Assembly: GCF_000192865.1 (NCBI RefSeq)
Contig: NC_015276.1
Location: 4,272,501-4,336,500, forward strand
Direction of reading: 5' to 3'
Source: Marinomonas mediterranea MMB-1
Lineage (GTDB): Bacteria; Pseudomonadota; Gammaproteobacteria; Pseudomonadales; Marinomonadaceae
Length of the DNA stretch: 64,000 nt
Below are positions 8,127-15,218 of the stretch, in pieces (positions within the stretch are counted from its first letter, which is position 1; the number at the start of each line of letters is the position of its first letter). The notes beneath the pieces were generated by a model. The model made no database searches and was not told the origin of the DNA. It was given only the letters and a program-made list of their open reading frames with translations. The position numbers and the translations under genes are program-made.

Positions 8127-8477
8127 TCATTTACGCTTTTTGAATTTACTAGCAATGAACCTAATGTTGTCATAGGAGTTTTCAAGCGCTATTGAAAACT
8201 GCACCGACATGATGCCATACACCGACAGGACACCTAGCGTATAAATAGCGCCAATTTTAAAACCATAGGAAAAAATCAAGAAAACGCCAGAGGTTAAGCT
8301 AATGACCAACGCATAACTATTTGGTTTCTTCCTAATTTGCCATACCGTTAAAGGGCCAAATAAGACGCACATGGCTAAGGATATTAAGATACTAAAATAT
8401 TCAAAATAACTAATAAGCCAAAAAATCAATCCCATAACGCTGCCGATGATCAGTGATTTCTTAAACTCATATGTCAT
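8127..8477 (-). CDS. Small polytopic membrane protein, unknown function
   Basis: A 116-residue protein with three to four hydrophobic helices covering about residues 10-100 and a positively charged C-terminus (KFKKRK), which fits an inner-membrane protein with a cytoplasmic tail. No family recognised. ATG at 8477 is preceded by GAGGAGCG. The gene sits in the accessory zone next to the broken antitoxin and may be part of transferred DNA, but composition gives no proof. Confidence 0.55.
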   Translation of the reverse strand: MTYEFKKSLIIGSVMGLIFWLISYFEYFSILISLAMCVLFGPLTVWQIRKKPNSYALVISLTSGVFLIFSYGFKIGAIYTLGVLSVYGIMSVQFSIALENSYDNIRFIASKFKKRK

Positions 8478-8619
8478 AAACGCTCCTCTGTATCGTTAGG
8501 AAACTAAAGCCCGACGGAGCAAGCCCCCACCTTTGGCGAAAGCCTTTATTGCACATATAGATGTATCCCCACATAAAGAATGAGCTGGCATCTCAGGAAG
8601 TGCCCAAAACGACATATTA

Positions 8620-8838
8620 CTATCCCGAGAACACTTTAATAAGACTGCGAGTAACTAGTAGTCGCAGGTGAACGAAGTAAGTGTACATTTCCATAAGGCT
8701 GTTGTAGTAATCCAGTGACATGACAACAGCATCTTCAGAATCCCGACGAGTAATAACCGTTGTATCGGCGTCATTCACAACGCCGTCCAAAACGGCTTTA
8801 AGGCCATTTCTCGCTTCGGTAAAAGAAACAATTTTCAT
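8620..8838 (-). pseudogene. Frameshifted YefM-like antitoxin, toxin partner missing
   Basis: The first 48 codons (MKIVSFTEARNG to YYNSLME) are nearly identical to the intact YefM at 13825-14079. After that a single-base deletion shifts the frame. Reading one frame over recovers VHLLRSPA, exactly as in the intact copy, before similarity ends. No YoeB toxin sequence follows. The upstream region still carries two TGTACA hexamers (8852-8857 and 8892-8897), as in the intact operon's promoter. This is therefore the remnant of a second toxin-antitoxin locus. The shortened product could still bind DNA, because the N-terminal DNA-binding part survives. Confidence 0.8.
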
Positions 8839-9140
8839 ATCGCGCCTCACTTGTACATTATTTTGAACAAGTTCCCCCCTGAATAAATACATGTACAAAA
8901 TATGGCACATAACTGTAATGCACCTCTTAGCCCCCTCGATCTCACCCTTTTCTTGAAGCGTGATTGCTCGTCTATCTTTGTCTTTTTACCCAGTTCTCAG
9001 ATGATTGGCGAATTGAATCCCCCCAGAACCGTTCACCTGATCACGGTGGCGCAGCGGCGACTTTCAACTATAAAGAAACTTGTACATTAGAGCCTTTCAA
9101 AGCAACATAGACATTCTTCGCCTGTCGCTTAAGGGATGAC
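8839..9140. other. Intergenic region with TGTACA sites
   Basis: About 300 bases between the antitoxin remnant and the secreted transglutaminase-like gene. TGTACA occurs at 8852, 8892 and 9081; the first two match YefM-type operators. A plus-strand frame at 8902-9090 shows no family signal. Confidence 0.4.
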
Positions 9141-10688
9141 ATGAAAAACCTTCTTCTCGCTATACTGATCTTAGCTCAACCGGCTCTCGCAGCCTCAGAT
9201 CCCTTTGCAGAACTGGAATCCGAATTTAAGAACAGTAAAAAGAGCTCGAAGTTCGAGCATTTTGAAGACGACATGCTAGAAGACTTCGACCGTTTTAAGC
9301 AATCCGTAGACGATGACTTTGATGCCTTTAAAAAGTCGGTAGATAATGAGTTTGCCAGTTTACTACAGCAATCATGGCAAGAGTTTAATGCCATAAAAAC
9401 CTCAGCACCTTATACAACACCCAAACCGTCAACGTACCCAATTGCGAAAAAGCAAGAGCCGCTCAATAACGACGAACTTAAACATTCCCCAAAAGTAGAG
9501 ATAAAAGCGAAACCAATACAAACCGCCACTCCCCCCACCAAAGTGATGCCTAAAATAGAGGAGCGCAAAAAGAAGATTCAGTTTCATTTCTTTGGTGAAA
9601 GCATCACGCTAAATTACGATCGAAGCCTGTTATTCCGTTTTAGAAGCACCAACAACGAAAGCATCGGAAGCGTATGGAAGCAACTGAGTGAATCCAAATA
9701 CCAAACATTGGAATCTCAAATGCAAGATTACATCAAAGCGCTAGCGCTAAACGACTGGGCAAAATACCTGTTTATTCAACAAGCAGGGCAAACGCTCTAT
9801 AAAAATCAGAACAAAGCGAACTTATTCACTTGGTTTATGATGGTTAAAATGGGCTACGATCTCAAAGTAGGTTACGACAAACGCGATGTTTACCTCCTTT
9901 CCGCGATGCAACACAGCCTCTACAGCGTGCCGTTTTTTAACATCGACAATGCGCGATACTATTTATTGCCAAACAGTGTATTGGAAAACAAAGCATTAAC
10001 AAACAGAGCATTATCCAAAGAAAGCCGCCCAATCAAGCGCCTGCATACATACAAAGGCCACTATCCAGATGCAAGGCAAAAGCTCTCTTTTGCAATCAAA
10101 ACGCCACTTAGAATCGACAACGACATTCAGCACAAAGCCTTAACCTTTGATTTTGAGAACCGTTCCTACACCGTCAACGCAACGTACTCAGACACCCTGG
10201 TTTCCTTTTATAACACCCTGCCTCAATCCGACTATCGCATCTACTTTGATGCCACCAACTCAAGGCAAATAAACAACTCTCTTCTGAAAGACCTCTCAGT
10301 TCATATAAACGGAATGACCGAACTGGAAGCCGTGAACTTTTTATTGCGCTTTACTCAAACGGCTTTCAAATACAAAACAGACGGTGACCAATTCGCCTAT
10401 GAAAAAGTCATGTTTCCCGACGAAACGGTTCACTTCCCATACAGCGATTGCGAAGACCGCAGCATCCTATTTCAAACATTAGTAAAAAGCCTACTGGGGC
10501 TAGATGTAGTTGGACTGAAATACTCTAATCACGTTGCTACCGCGGTGTCTTTGTCACACGAGGTTCGAGGTGACAGCGTTAACTACAAAGGAAGAAGGTA
10601 TACCGTCGCCGACCCCACCTACATCAACGCCAATGTTGGAATGACCATGCCGCAGTACAAAAAAGCAGACTTTACCGTGATTGAATAA
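9141..10688 (+). CDS. Secreted transglutaminase-like cysteine protease-fold protein, unknown role
   Basis: A 515-residue exported protein. The N-terminus is a short Sec signal (MKNLLLAILILAQPALA). Next comes a strongly charged helical region (about 20-85) with a repeated pattern around FDRFKQSVDDDF and FDAFKKSVDNEF, then a Pro/Lys-rich linker (about 90-150). The C-terminal half carries a transglutaminase-type triad in order: Cys in YSDCEDRSILF (about 434-444), His in SNHVATAV and Asp in VADPTY. I do not know a function for this architecture; proteolysis or cross-linking in the periplasm is an inference. It stands alone, with a plain ATG start. Confidence 0.7.
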   Translation: MKNLLLAILILAQPALAASDPFAELESEFKNSKKSSKFEHFEDDMLEDFDRFKQSVDDDFDAFKKSVDNEFASLLQQSWQEFNAIKTSAPYTTPKPSTYPIAKKQEPLNNDELKHSPKVEIKAKPIQTATPPTKVMPKIEERKKKIQFHFFGESITLNYDRSLLFRFRSTNNESIGSVWKQLSESKYQTLESQMQDYIKALALNDWAKYLFIQQAGQTLYKNQNKANLFTWFMMVKMGYDLKVGYDKRDVYLLSAMQHSLYSVPFFNIDNARYYLLPNSVLENKALTNRALSKESRPIKRLHTYKGHYPDARQKLSFAIKTPLRIDNDIQHKALTFDFENRSYTVNATYSDTLVSFYNTLPQSDYRIYFDATNSRQINNSLLKDLSVHINGMTELEAVNFLLRFTQTAFKYKTDGDQFAYEKVMFPDETVHFPYSDCEDRSILFQTLVKSLLGLDVVGLKYSNHVATAVSLSHEVRGDSVNYKGRRYTVADPTYINANVGMTMPQYKKADFTVIE

Positions 10689-10697
10689 GGAAAGAAC

Positions 10698-11171
10698 TCA
10701 CTCTTCACCTGAGTAGGTATTAATAATATTTAGCGCAGTTCTTTCAGCTGAAGGCTGGAAAAGGAACCGCAGAACCTCTATTAACAAAGAGAAGAAGATA
10801 AGAGGTGCGAGCAACAGTGAGAACAGTGAGATTGCCTCACCGCCCTCCGCATTGAAAAAGACACTAATCAACTGCCAAACCCCGAACAAACCAAACACAA
10901 TATTCAAGGGGCCGAATACTTTACTGCTTTCCAATTTAAAGGTGTTAGATAATTCATGATAACGCACAGTGAAGCGATATAAAGACTTCCAAGTTCCGAC
11001 CTGTAGTCGATCCCCGCGCTTATCAATAGAGGCTTTAAATCCGTGTGCCATCAGCTTATTTCGTACTTGTCCTAAGTTCATGTTTTTAATATCCATATTT
11101 GCTACATACTGACTCGGTAAAGGGTAACAATGTTCGCGAGATTTGTGCAATGAATAATTCAGGGCATCCAT
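10698..11171 (-). CDS. Membrane protein with soluble N-terminal domain, unknown
   Basis: A 157-residue protein. The first 90 residues are soluble and basic. Two hydrophobic helices follow (about 88-108 and 118-140), and the C-terminus is short and polar. No family recognised. It is convergent with the transglutaminase-like gene (nine bases between stops) and divergent from zapE. Three ATG codons near the start leave the exact start uncertain, since another Met occurs at residues 26 and 31. Confidence 0.55.
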   Translation of the reverse strand: MDALNYSLHKSREHCYPLPSQYVANMDIKNMNLGQVRNKLMAHGFKASIDKRGDRLQVGTWKSLYRFTVRYHELSNTFKLESSKVFGPLNIVFGLFGVWQLISVFFNAEGGEAISLFSLLLAPLIFFSLLIEVLRFLFQPSAERTALNIINTYSGEE

Positions 11172-11351
11172 TTTATAGCCTAAAAGTTATAATTGGCCTG
11201 TATAGAAAGCGGTCGGTATAGAAAGTACGGAACGAGGAAATTTCACAATCTTATAGAAAGGCATCTGTCAGAAAATAAACAAGTGCCGCTCTTGTGAATA
11301 TAGGGATAAAGAGGGACAATTTTTCTTTTATCGATAGAGACGCCCTTCTGC

Positions 11352-12518
11352 ATGTTATCACCGTCACAAGCTTATCTTCTTCGTATTAATCAGCATAATA
11401 TTGTCTCTGACGAGCACCAGCAGACTGCTTTGGTGGAATTAGATAGAGTCCATCAATTCTTGGTTTCTAAGGCTTCCCCATCAAAAAATCAGAGTATAAA
11501 AATGACCTCTACACAGACAGAAAAAAGTCCGTATAAAGGCGTTTATATGTGGGGCGATGTGGGGCGCGGTAAAACGTTTTTAATGGATTTATTCTATGAA
11601 TGTTTGCCTGAGGGCGTTGGCCTTAGGTTGCATTTTCATCATTTTATGGCGCGGCTGCATAAAGAGCTAAATCTTGCTTTTGGTCAAAAGAATCCGTTGA
11701 AAGGCATCGCAAAAAGATTGGCTTCAGAATGTCAGGTCTTATGTTTTGACGAATTTTTTGTTTCTGACATAGGCGATGCCATGCTATTGGGTGGTTTGAT
11801 TGAAGCCTTGTTTGAAGAAAGGGTTGTATTGGTCGCGACATCAAATATAGCCGTTGAAAATTTATTCCAAAACCAGTTACAAAAGCAACGATTTGCGGCC
11901 CCTATTGCCTTGTTGCAAGCGAATGTTGTGAGTATCAATCTGGCGGGAGGTAAAGATCATCGTTTGCGCCATACGCAAGCCGCCCCGATGTATTTTGTCC
12001 AAGAAGAGCAGAAGCTAGAGGCTGTTTTTGATCAAATGGCTCAAGGCACGATTCAACAAGAAGTACTACAGGTATGTGGTCGGCCAATTAGAATAGTCAA
12101 AGAATCAGACAATGTTGTCTGGTTTGATTTTTATGATTTGTGTGATGGCCCTAGGTCTTCTATGGATTATATGGCGTTAGCGGCAAGGTATTCTTGTATA
12201 TTGGTCTCTGGCATTCCTGAGCTCAGTAGTGAACCGTTTGAGCATATTAAAGCGCGTGGTACCGAAGATGGCGCGATAGGATCTGGTCAAACAGGCGATC
12301 GAGAAGTGGCGCTGGGTATTAATGATGATGCGGTTCGGCGCTTTATCAGCTTGGTCGATGAATGTTATGACCATCAGGCGATGCTTTTTCTCAATGCCGA
12401 TGTCCCCCTTGATTCTTTATATTTGAATGGTTCTTTATTGTTTGAATTTCGCCGGACCTACAGCCGTCTGATTGAAATGGCGTCGCTTTACTACCAAGGT
12501 TTACGCGCTAAATCATGA
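11352..12518 (+). CDS. zapE: Cell division protein ZapE (AFG1-like ATPase)
   Basis: A 388-residue P-loop ATPase of the AFG1/ZapE family, which binds FtsZ and destabilises Z-ring filaments during constriction in E. coli. Walker A is MWGDVGRGKTFLMD (about 67-80), Walker B is VLCFDEFFVSDIGDAM (about 128-143), and the sensor/arginine region lies in VATSNIAVENLFQN. It ends with LFEFRRTYSRLIEM, typical of the family. Length is normal. It is a housekeeping gene embedded between accessory genes; the gap after its stop begins a small cassette-like cluster on the other strand. Confidence 0.92.
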   Translation: MLSPSQAYLLRINQHNIVSDEHQQTALVELDRVHQFLVSKASPSKNQSIKMTSTQTEKSPYKGVYMWGDVGRGKTFLMDLFYECLPEGVGLRLHFHHFMARLHKELNLAFGQKNPLKGIAKRLASECQVLCFDEFFVSDIGDAMLLGGLIEALFEERVVLVATSNIAVENLFQNQLQKQRFAAPIALLQANVVSINLAGGKDHRLRHTQAAPMYFVQEEQKLEAVFDQMAQGTIQQEVLQVCGRPIRIVKESDNVVWFDFYDLCDGPRSSMDYMALAARYSCILVSGIPELSSEPFEHIKARGTEDGAIGSGQTGDREVALGINDDAVRRFISLVDECYDHQAMLFLNADVPLDSLYLNGSLLFEFRRTYSRLIEMASLYYQGLRAKS

Positions 12519-12701
12519 GCATCAGACAAGCTGACTTGTTGGCTTCTTGGTCTCGGCATAACGAATCCCCTCATCCTTGAGTTTGTTATTTGAGGCTAAC
12601 GAGTTATCGATTTTGCGTCAATAAAGTTATGGGTGGCCCTATATGTATTTGGGGGGTTGTATAGATCTCGTATTAACAAAAAATGTCAGGGTTAAATTGT
12701 G

Positions 12702-13145
12702 TTATAGAACCCATTCAAAACGTTTTTTTCTCAATGATCCACTTTTATACGATGGATCATCTGGAGGAACTTCAATTTCTTCCAAATATCTAGCACCGAG
12801 CTTTTCTATTGTTTTTAACGATGGTCGATTCTCTGGATCTGAAGTCAATATTATTTTTTTGAAATGCTGTAAAATAAGAGGTTTTAACGCTTTGCATGCG
12901 TAATATGCGTACGCGTTACCTCTATATTTTTCTTCAATTTCAAATCCAATATGTCCAACACACATTATAATATGTCGAGTGTTGCCGACTTTAAAATTTA
13001 TGTGCCCAACGTCCGTTCCATTTTTTATAATAATCCTAAAATGGAAATATGGTACAAGCTCCCCTCCTGGTTCAGCATGTATGATTTTTTCAAATTTTAG
13101 ACGTACAGCTTCTAATTCCAGATTTGAAGGTAAAGGGCTATTCAT
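12702..13145 (-). CDS. GNAT-family N-acetyltransferase
   Basis: A 147-residue acetyl-CoA-dependent acyltransferase fold. The acetyl-CoA-binding region reads GFEIEEKYRGNAYAYYACKAL (from about residue 67), with the usual R/Q-x-x-G-x-A phosphate-binding turn, followed by LTSDPENRPSLKTIEKLGARY, the conserved motif B helix. Resembles RimJ/RimL-type or small-molecule acetyltransferases; substrate unknown. It is one of several small minus-strand genes after zapE with cassette-like neighbours. Visibly AT-rich relative to zapE, which hints at transfer. Confidence 0.8.
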   Translation of the reverse strand: MNSPLPSNLELEAVRLKFEKIIHAEPGGELVPYFHFRIIIKNGTDVGHINFKVGNTRHIIMCVGHIGFEIEEKYRGNAYAYYACKALKPLILQHFKKIILTSDPENRPSLKTIEKLGARYLEEIEVPPDDPSYKSGSLRKKRFEWVL

Positions 13146-13208
13146 TATTCCTTTCGATCCTTATGAGTGGCCTGTATAGACTATTTGTGTAGCATAGAAA
13201 TTATGTAT

Positions 13209-13463
13209 TTATTCGAGAATACCTGTAGCAACAACGGTTTCAAAATACTCCACTTTTAAATCGAAAGACTTCAACAGTTTTTGTGTGCTCGGTCTTACAA
13301 CAGCATCATCAAAATCGCCTTTTTCAAAATGCCCGGCGGATTCAAAGTCTTTCCAAAAGCTGGAAACGATCAATTCATAATCGTTGCTTCTTACCTTAAC
13401 CGCTAGAGTGGCGCCCAAGTGTCCGGGGAGCTGTGCCATTTCGACAAATGTCGTGCGTTTCAA
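13209..13463 (-). CDS. Antibiotic-biosynthesis-monooxygenase-like (ABM) domain, possibly 5'-truncated
   Basis: An 84-residue protein. The segment PGHLGATLAVKV, followed by YELIVSSFWKDFESAGHFEKGD, matches the second half of dimeric ferredoxin-like ABM domains. The usual first strand and helix are missing, since this frame begins only about 12 residues before PGHLGA. It may be a truncated gene. A truncation would fit loss of DNA between it and the toxin-antitoxin cassette upstream, where an expected integron core site is also absent. Call is tentative. Confidence 0.5.
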   Translation of the reverse strand: MKRTTFVEMAQLPGHLGATLAVKVRSNDYELIVSSFWKDFESAGHFEKGDFDDAVVRPSTQKLLKSFDLKVEYFETVVATGILE

Positions 13464-13553
13464 GTGATCCGCGCATTAGACCGGACACACATTACTCAGA
13501 ATAGCATTAGGCATTTCAGACGAAAAAGTAGGTGGCTTTGTTTGAAGGAGCTA

Positions 13554-13564
13554 GTTAGCTGCCA
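13554..13564. repeat. Left inverted repeat of the toxin-antitoxin cassette
   Basis: GTTAGCTGCCA here is the exact reverse complement of 14163-14173. On the minus strand it provides AGCTAAC right after the YoeB stop, the position expected for the inverse core site of that cassette's attC. The rest of the expected attC is degenerate or deleted. Confidence 0.5.
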
Positions 13565-13568
13565 CTCG

Positions 13569-13832
13569 CTAGTAATGATACCGACACGAGATAACCGTAA
13601 TTGCTATATCATCCACGGCATATACCAAACGATTGGTATCATCTATTCTGCGAGACCAGAAGCCTGAAAGGTTTTCTTTAAGGGACTCTGGTTTTCCAAT
13701 CCCAACAAATGGAGAGCGCTTAACATCGGCAATTAGCTTATTGATTCGTTTCAATGTTTTCTTGTCTTGAGTCTGCCAATAGACGTAACCATTCCAAGCT
13801 TCATCAGTCCATGATAATAACCTGTCACTCAT
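13569..13832 (-). CDS. yoeB: YoeB-family toxin (ribosome-dependent mRNA endoribonuclease)
   Basis: An 87-residue toxin of the RelE/YoeB fold, which cleaves mRNA at the ribosomal A site. The catalytic set is present: Glu49 in KPESLKENLSG, Arg68 in DDTNRLVY, and the C-terminal His86-Tyr87 (CRYHY). The start chosen is ATG at 13832, overlapping the antitoxin stop by eight bases. The frame extends 15 codons further up within the antitoxin, but homologues begin with this Met. It forms an operon with YefM. Looks intact. Confidence 0.92.
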   Translation of the reverse strand: MSDRLLSWTDEAWNGYVYWQTQDKKTLKRINKLIADVKRSPFVGIGKPESLKENLSGFWSRRIDDTNRLVYAVDDIAITVISCRYHY

Positions 13833-14079
13833 CAATAAGCTCTCGCTGGGTCGTTTTACCCGCTTTAAACTGTGCAATTGAACGATTTAAGTGTTCAGCG
13901 TTAGCTGGAGAACGAAGTAAATGAACAGTTTCCATAAGGCTGTTGTAGTAATCCAATGACATTACAACAGCATCTTCAGAGTCACGACGAGTGATTACAG
14001 TAGTATCCGCATCGTTAATTACATTGTCCAAAACGGCTTTTAGGCCATTTCGGGCTTCGGTAAAAGAGACTATTCTCAT
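13825..14079 (-). CDS. yefM: YefM-family antitoxin
   Basis: An 84-residue Phd/YefM antitoxin. The N-terminal DNA-binding fold begins MRIVSFTEARNGLKAVLDNV; the C-terminal tail (about 55-84) should wrap YoeB and neutralise it. The start is ATG at 14079 with AGGTG just upstream, rather than the GTG at 14091. It overlaps yoeB by eight bases, so translation is coupled. Two TGTACA hexamers at 14093 and 14134 match the known hexamer of E. coli yefM operators, implying autorepression. A near-identical broken copy lies at 8620-8838. Confidence 0.92.
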   Translation of the reverse strand: MRIVSFTEARNGLKAVLDNVINDADTTVITRRDSEDAVVMSLDYYNSLMETVHLLRSPANAEHLNRSIAQFKAGKTTQRELIDE

Positions 14080-14092
14080 TTTGCACCTCACT

Positions 14093-14139
14093 TGTACAGT
14101 ATATGGAACAAGTTTAGTTTAAAACTAAATACATGTACA
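14093..14139 (-). promoter_or_regulatory. YefM operator region with two TGTACA hexamers
   Basis: TGTACA occurs at 14093-14098 and 14134-14139, bracketing an AT-rich stretch directly upstream of yefM. E. coli yefM-yoeB is repressed through TGTACA palindromes (established knowledge); the same arrangement here supports autoregulation. Confidence 0.7.
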
Positions 14140-14166
14140 GGATGTTGTGCATTACTTTGTCCTGGC

Positions 14167-14223
14167 AGCTAACGCCCAAATCAGCCGACGCTTTCAGCGG
14201 TCGGCTGCATTTGCTTGTTAGGC
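14167..14223 (-). other. Integron attC recombination site
   Basis: Read on the minus strand, this 57-bp site runs from inverse core GCCTAAC to core GTTAGCT. Internally GCAGCCGAC pairs with GTCGGCTG around a short loop, and further arms pair imperfectly. This is the folded architecture of attC sites. The core GTTAGGC at the start of the same cassette (14721-14727) complements this site's GCCTAAC, as expected for a cassette. The DUF2569 reading frame runs into the site and takes its last residues (KQMQPTAESVG) from it. Confidence 0.8.
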
Positions 14224-14702
14224 ACACCTTCTACGAATGTCGCATGGACTCTTTTCGAAACGAGCATATAAGGAACCCAAATTACACCGATCATGAATGA
14301 TCTCATAAATTCTTTTGTTGTTTCTGGATCGAACATTGGCTCGCCAGGAAACACTTTAGTTACAATCCAAGCGTCCAGAGGGATAAATATTAGGGATGCC
14401 GCTATAATGCCTATATATAATTTGGGAAAGAGATAATGCTTTGAAAAGAACAGATAGATTAGATAAATGGAAGCGACAACCATAATAGTATTAAATGCGA
14501 TTTCACCTACTAATAAAGAACCGAAATATGGAGTATAAACTTCAGATCCTACTGTAGTTAAAGCTTCCCAAGCTCCATCTTCAAAGATTGGCTTGTAAGT
14601 TGGGATAAGCGTAACAAGCAATCTGATAGGGCTTATTAGAACTCCAAACCCTACCAAGATCAGCCAGCCACCTAGTCCTTTTATTTCACTATTATCAGTC
14701 AT
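14181..14702 (-). CDS. DUF2569 family membrane protein on an integron cassette
   Basis: A 173-residue inner-membrane protein. IKGLGGWLILVGFGVLISP at the N-terminus is the family hallmark, and four hydrophobic helices follow (about 10-30, 62-85, 93-112, 130-148), ending with a VHATFV-like tail. Function of the family is unknown. The gene fits cassette rules: the core GTTAGGC lies 19 bases before the ATG with GGAAGAGGG as ribosome site, and an attC overlaps the 3' end. The tail KQMQPTAESVG is encoded by the attC rather than by the ancestral gene. Confidence 0.85.
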   Translation of the reverse strand: MTDNSEIKGLGGWLILVGFGVLISPIRLLVTLIPTYKPIFEDGAWEALTTVGSEVYTPYFGSLLVGEIAFNTIMVVASIYLIYLFFSKHYLFPKLYIGIIAASLIFIPLDAWIVTKVFPGEPMFDPETTKEFMRSFMIGVIWVPYMLVSKRVHATFVEGVPNKQMQPTAESVG

Positions 14703-14720
14703 ACCCTCTTCCTATTGGTT

Positions 14721-14727
14721 GCCTAAC
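14721..14727 (-). other. Integron core site (GTTAGGC) at cassette start
   Basis: On the minus strand this reads GTTAGGC, a perfect GTTRRRY core, immediately upstream of the DUF2569 ribosome site. It complements GCCTAAC at the start of that cassette's attC. The remainder of an attC that should precede it is not recognisable further upstream, so this may be a remnant boundary. Confidence 0.55.
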
Positions 14728-15218
14728 ATTTTATTAATAGGCATGCTCAACCGCACAGGTATGATTTTTATCCAACATCTAACACTCTGATCTAAATAGA
14801 GTTTTAGCCTTTCAGAAAAACCGTGCCATGTCGACGGGCATGCGTCTATGTATTTCTCGGTATGGCACACTATTTCGGCCATCCATTCACTGTACACTTG
14901 ATACTAATACACTTTCTGAAAGCGCAAAAGACAACGCGAGAAGGTGAATGTCATTCACCTCAGAAATAGTGTGCCATTTTTGAGATAGGGCAAAAATAAA
15001 CGGGTTATATACCCTGTTTTTTTATTCGCTCACGCTGTGAGCAACTTCGATGTGTGTGTCACTTATTGTTGAGAGACCCCATCCCTCCCCCTTGAATGAC
15101 AAAGGGCAAGGGAAAGGAACGCGATATTTTTGCATTTAAAGCAATGAGTTAACTAATTTAATATCTCTTAGTATTTAAGCCGTATCTTAGCGTTGATGCT
15201 GATTTGGAAGGCGCTCTA
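14728..15218. other. Intergenic region with several inverted repeats
   Basis: About 490 bases without a supported gene; a 61-codon minus frame at 14712-14897 has no family signal. Visible structures are a perfect 15-bp inverted repeat (14862-14876 against 14963-14977), a 9-bp perfect palindrome AGGTGAATG/CATTCACCT at 14942-14960, and a hairpin followed by T residues near 15000-15023 that could be a terminator. Confidence 0.5.
14862..14977. repeat. 116-bp segment bounded by 15-bp perfect inverted repeats
   Basis: ATGGCACACTATTTC at 14862-14876 is repeated exactly in inverse at 14963-14977. The segment between has no reading frame of note. It looks like a small mobile-element remnant or a long stem-loop; no flanking target duplication was seen. 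Confidence 0.5.

Noticed and set aside
11195..13180. GGCCTGTATAGA repeated at 11195 and 13169, upstream of two minus-strand genes
   Set aside because: A 12-base match is expected by chance many times in a window this long, and no extended similarity was found.
14712..14897. 61-codon minus frame between DUF2569 and M32 genes
   Set aside because: Overlaps the cassette core site and an inverted-repeat unit, and no family is visible.
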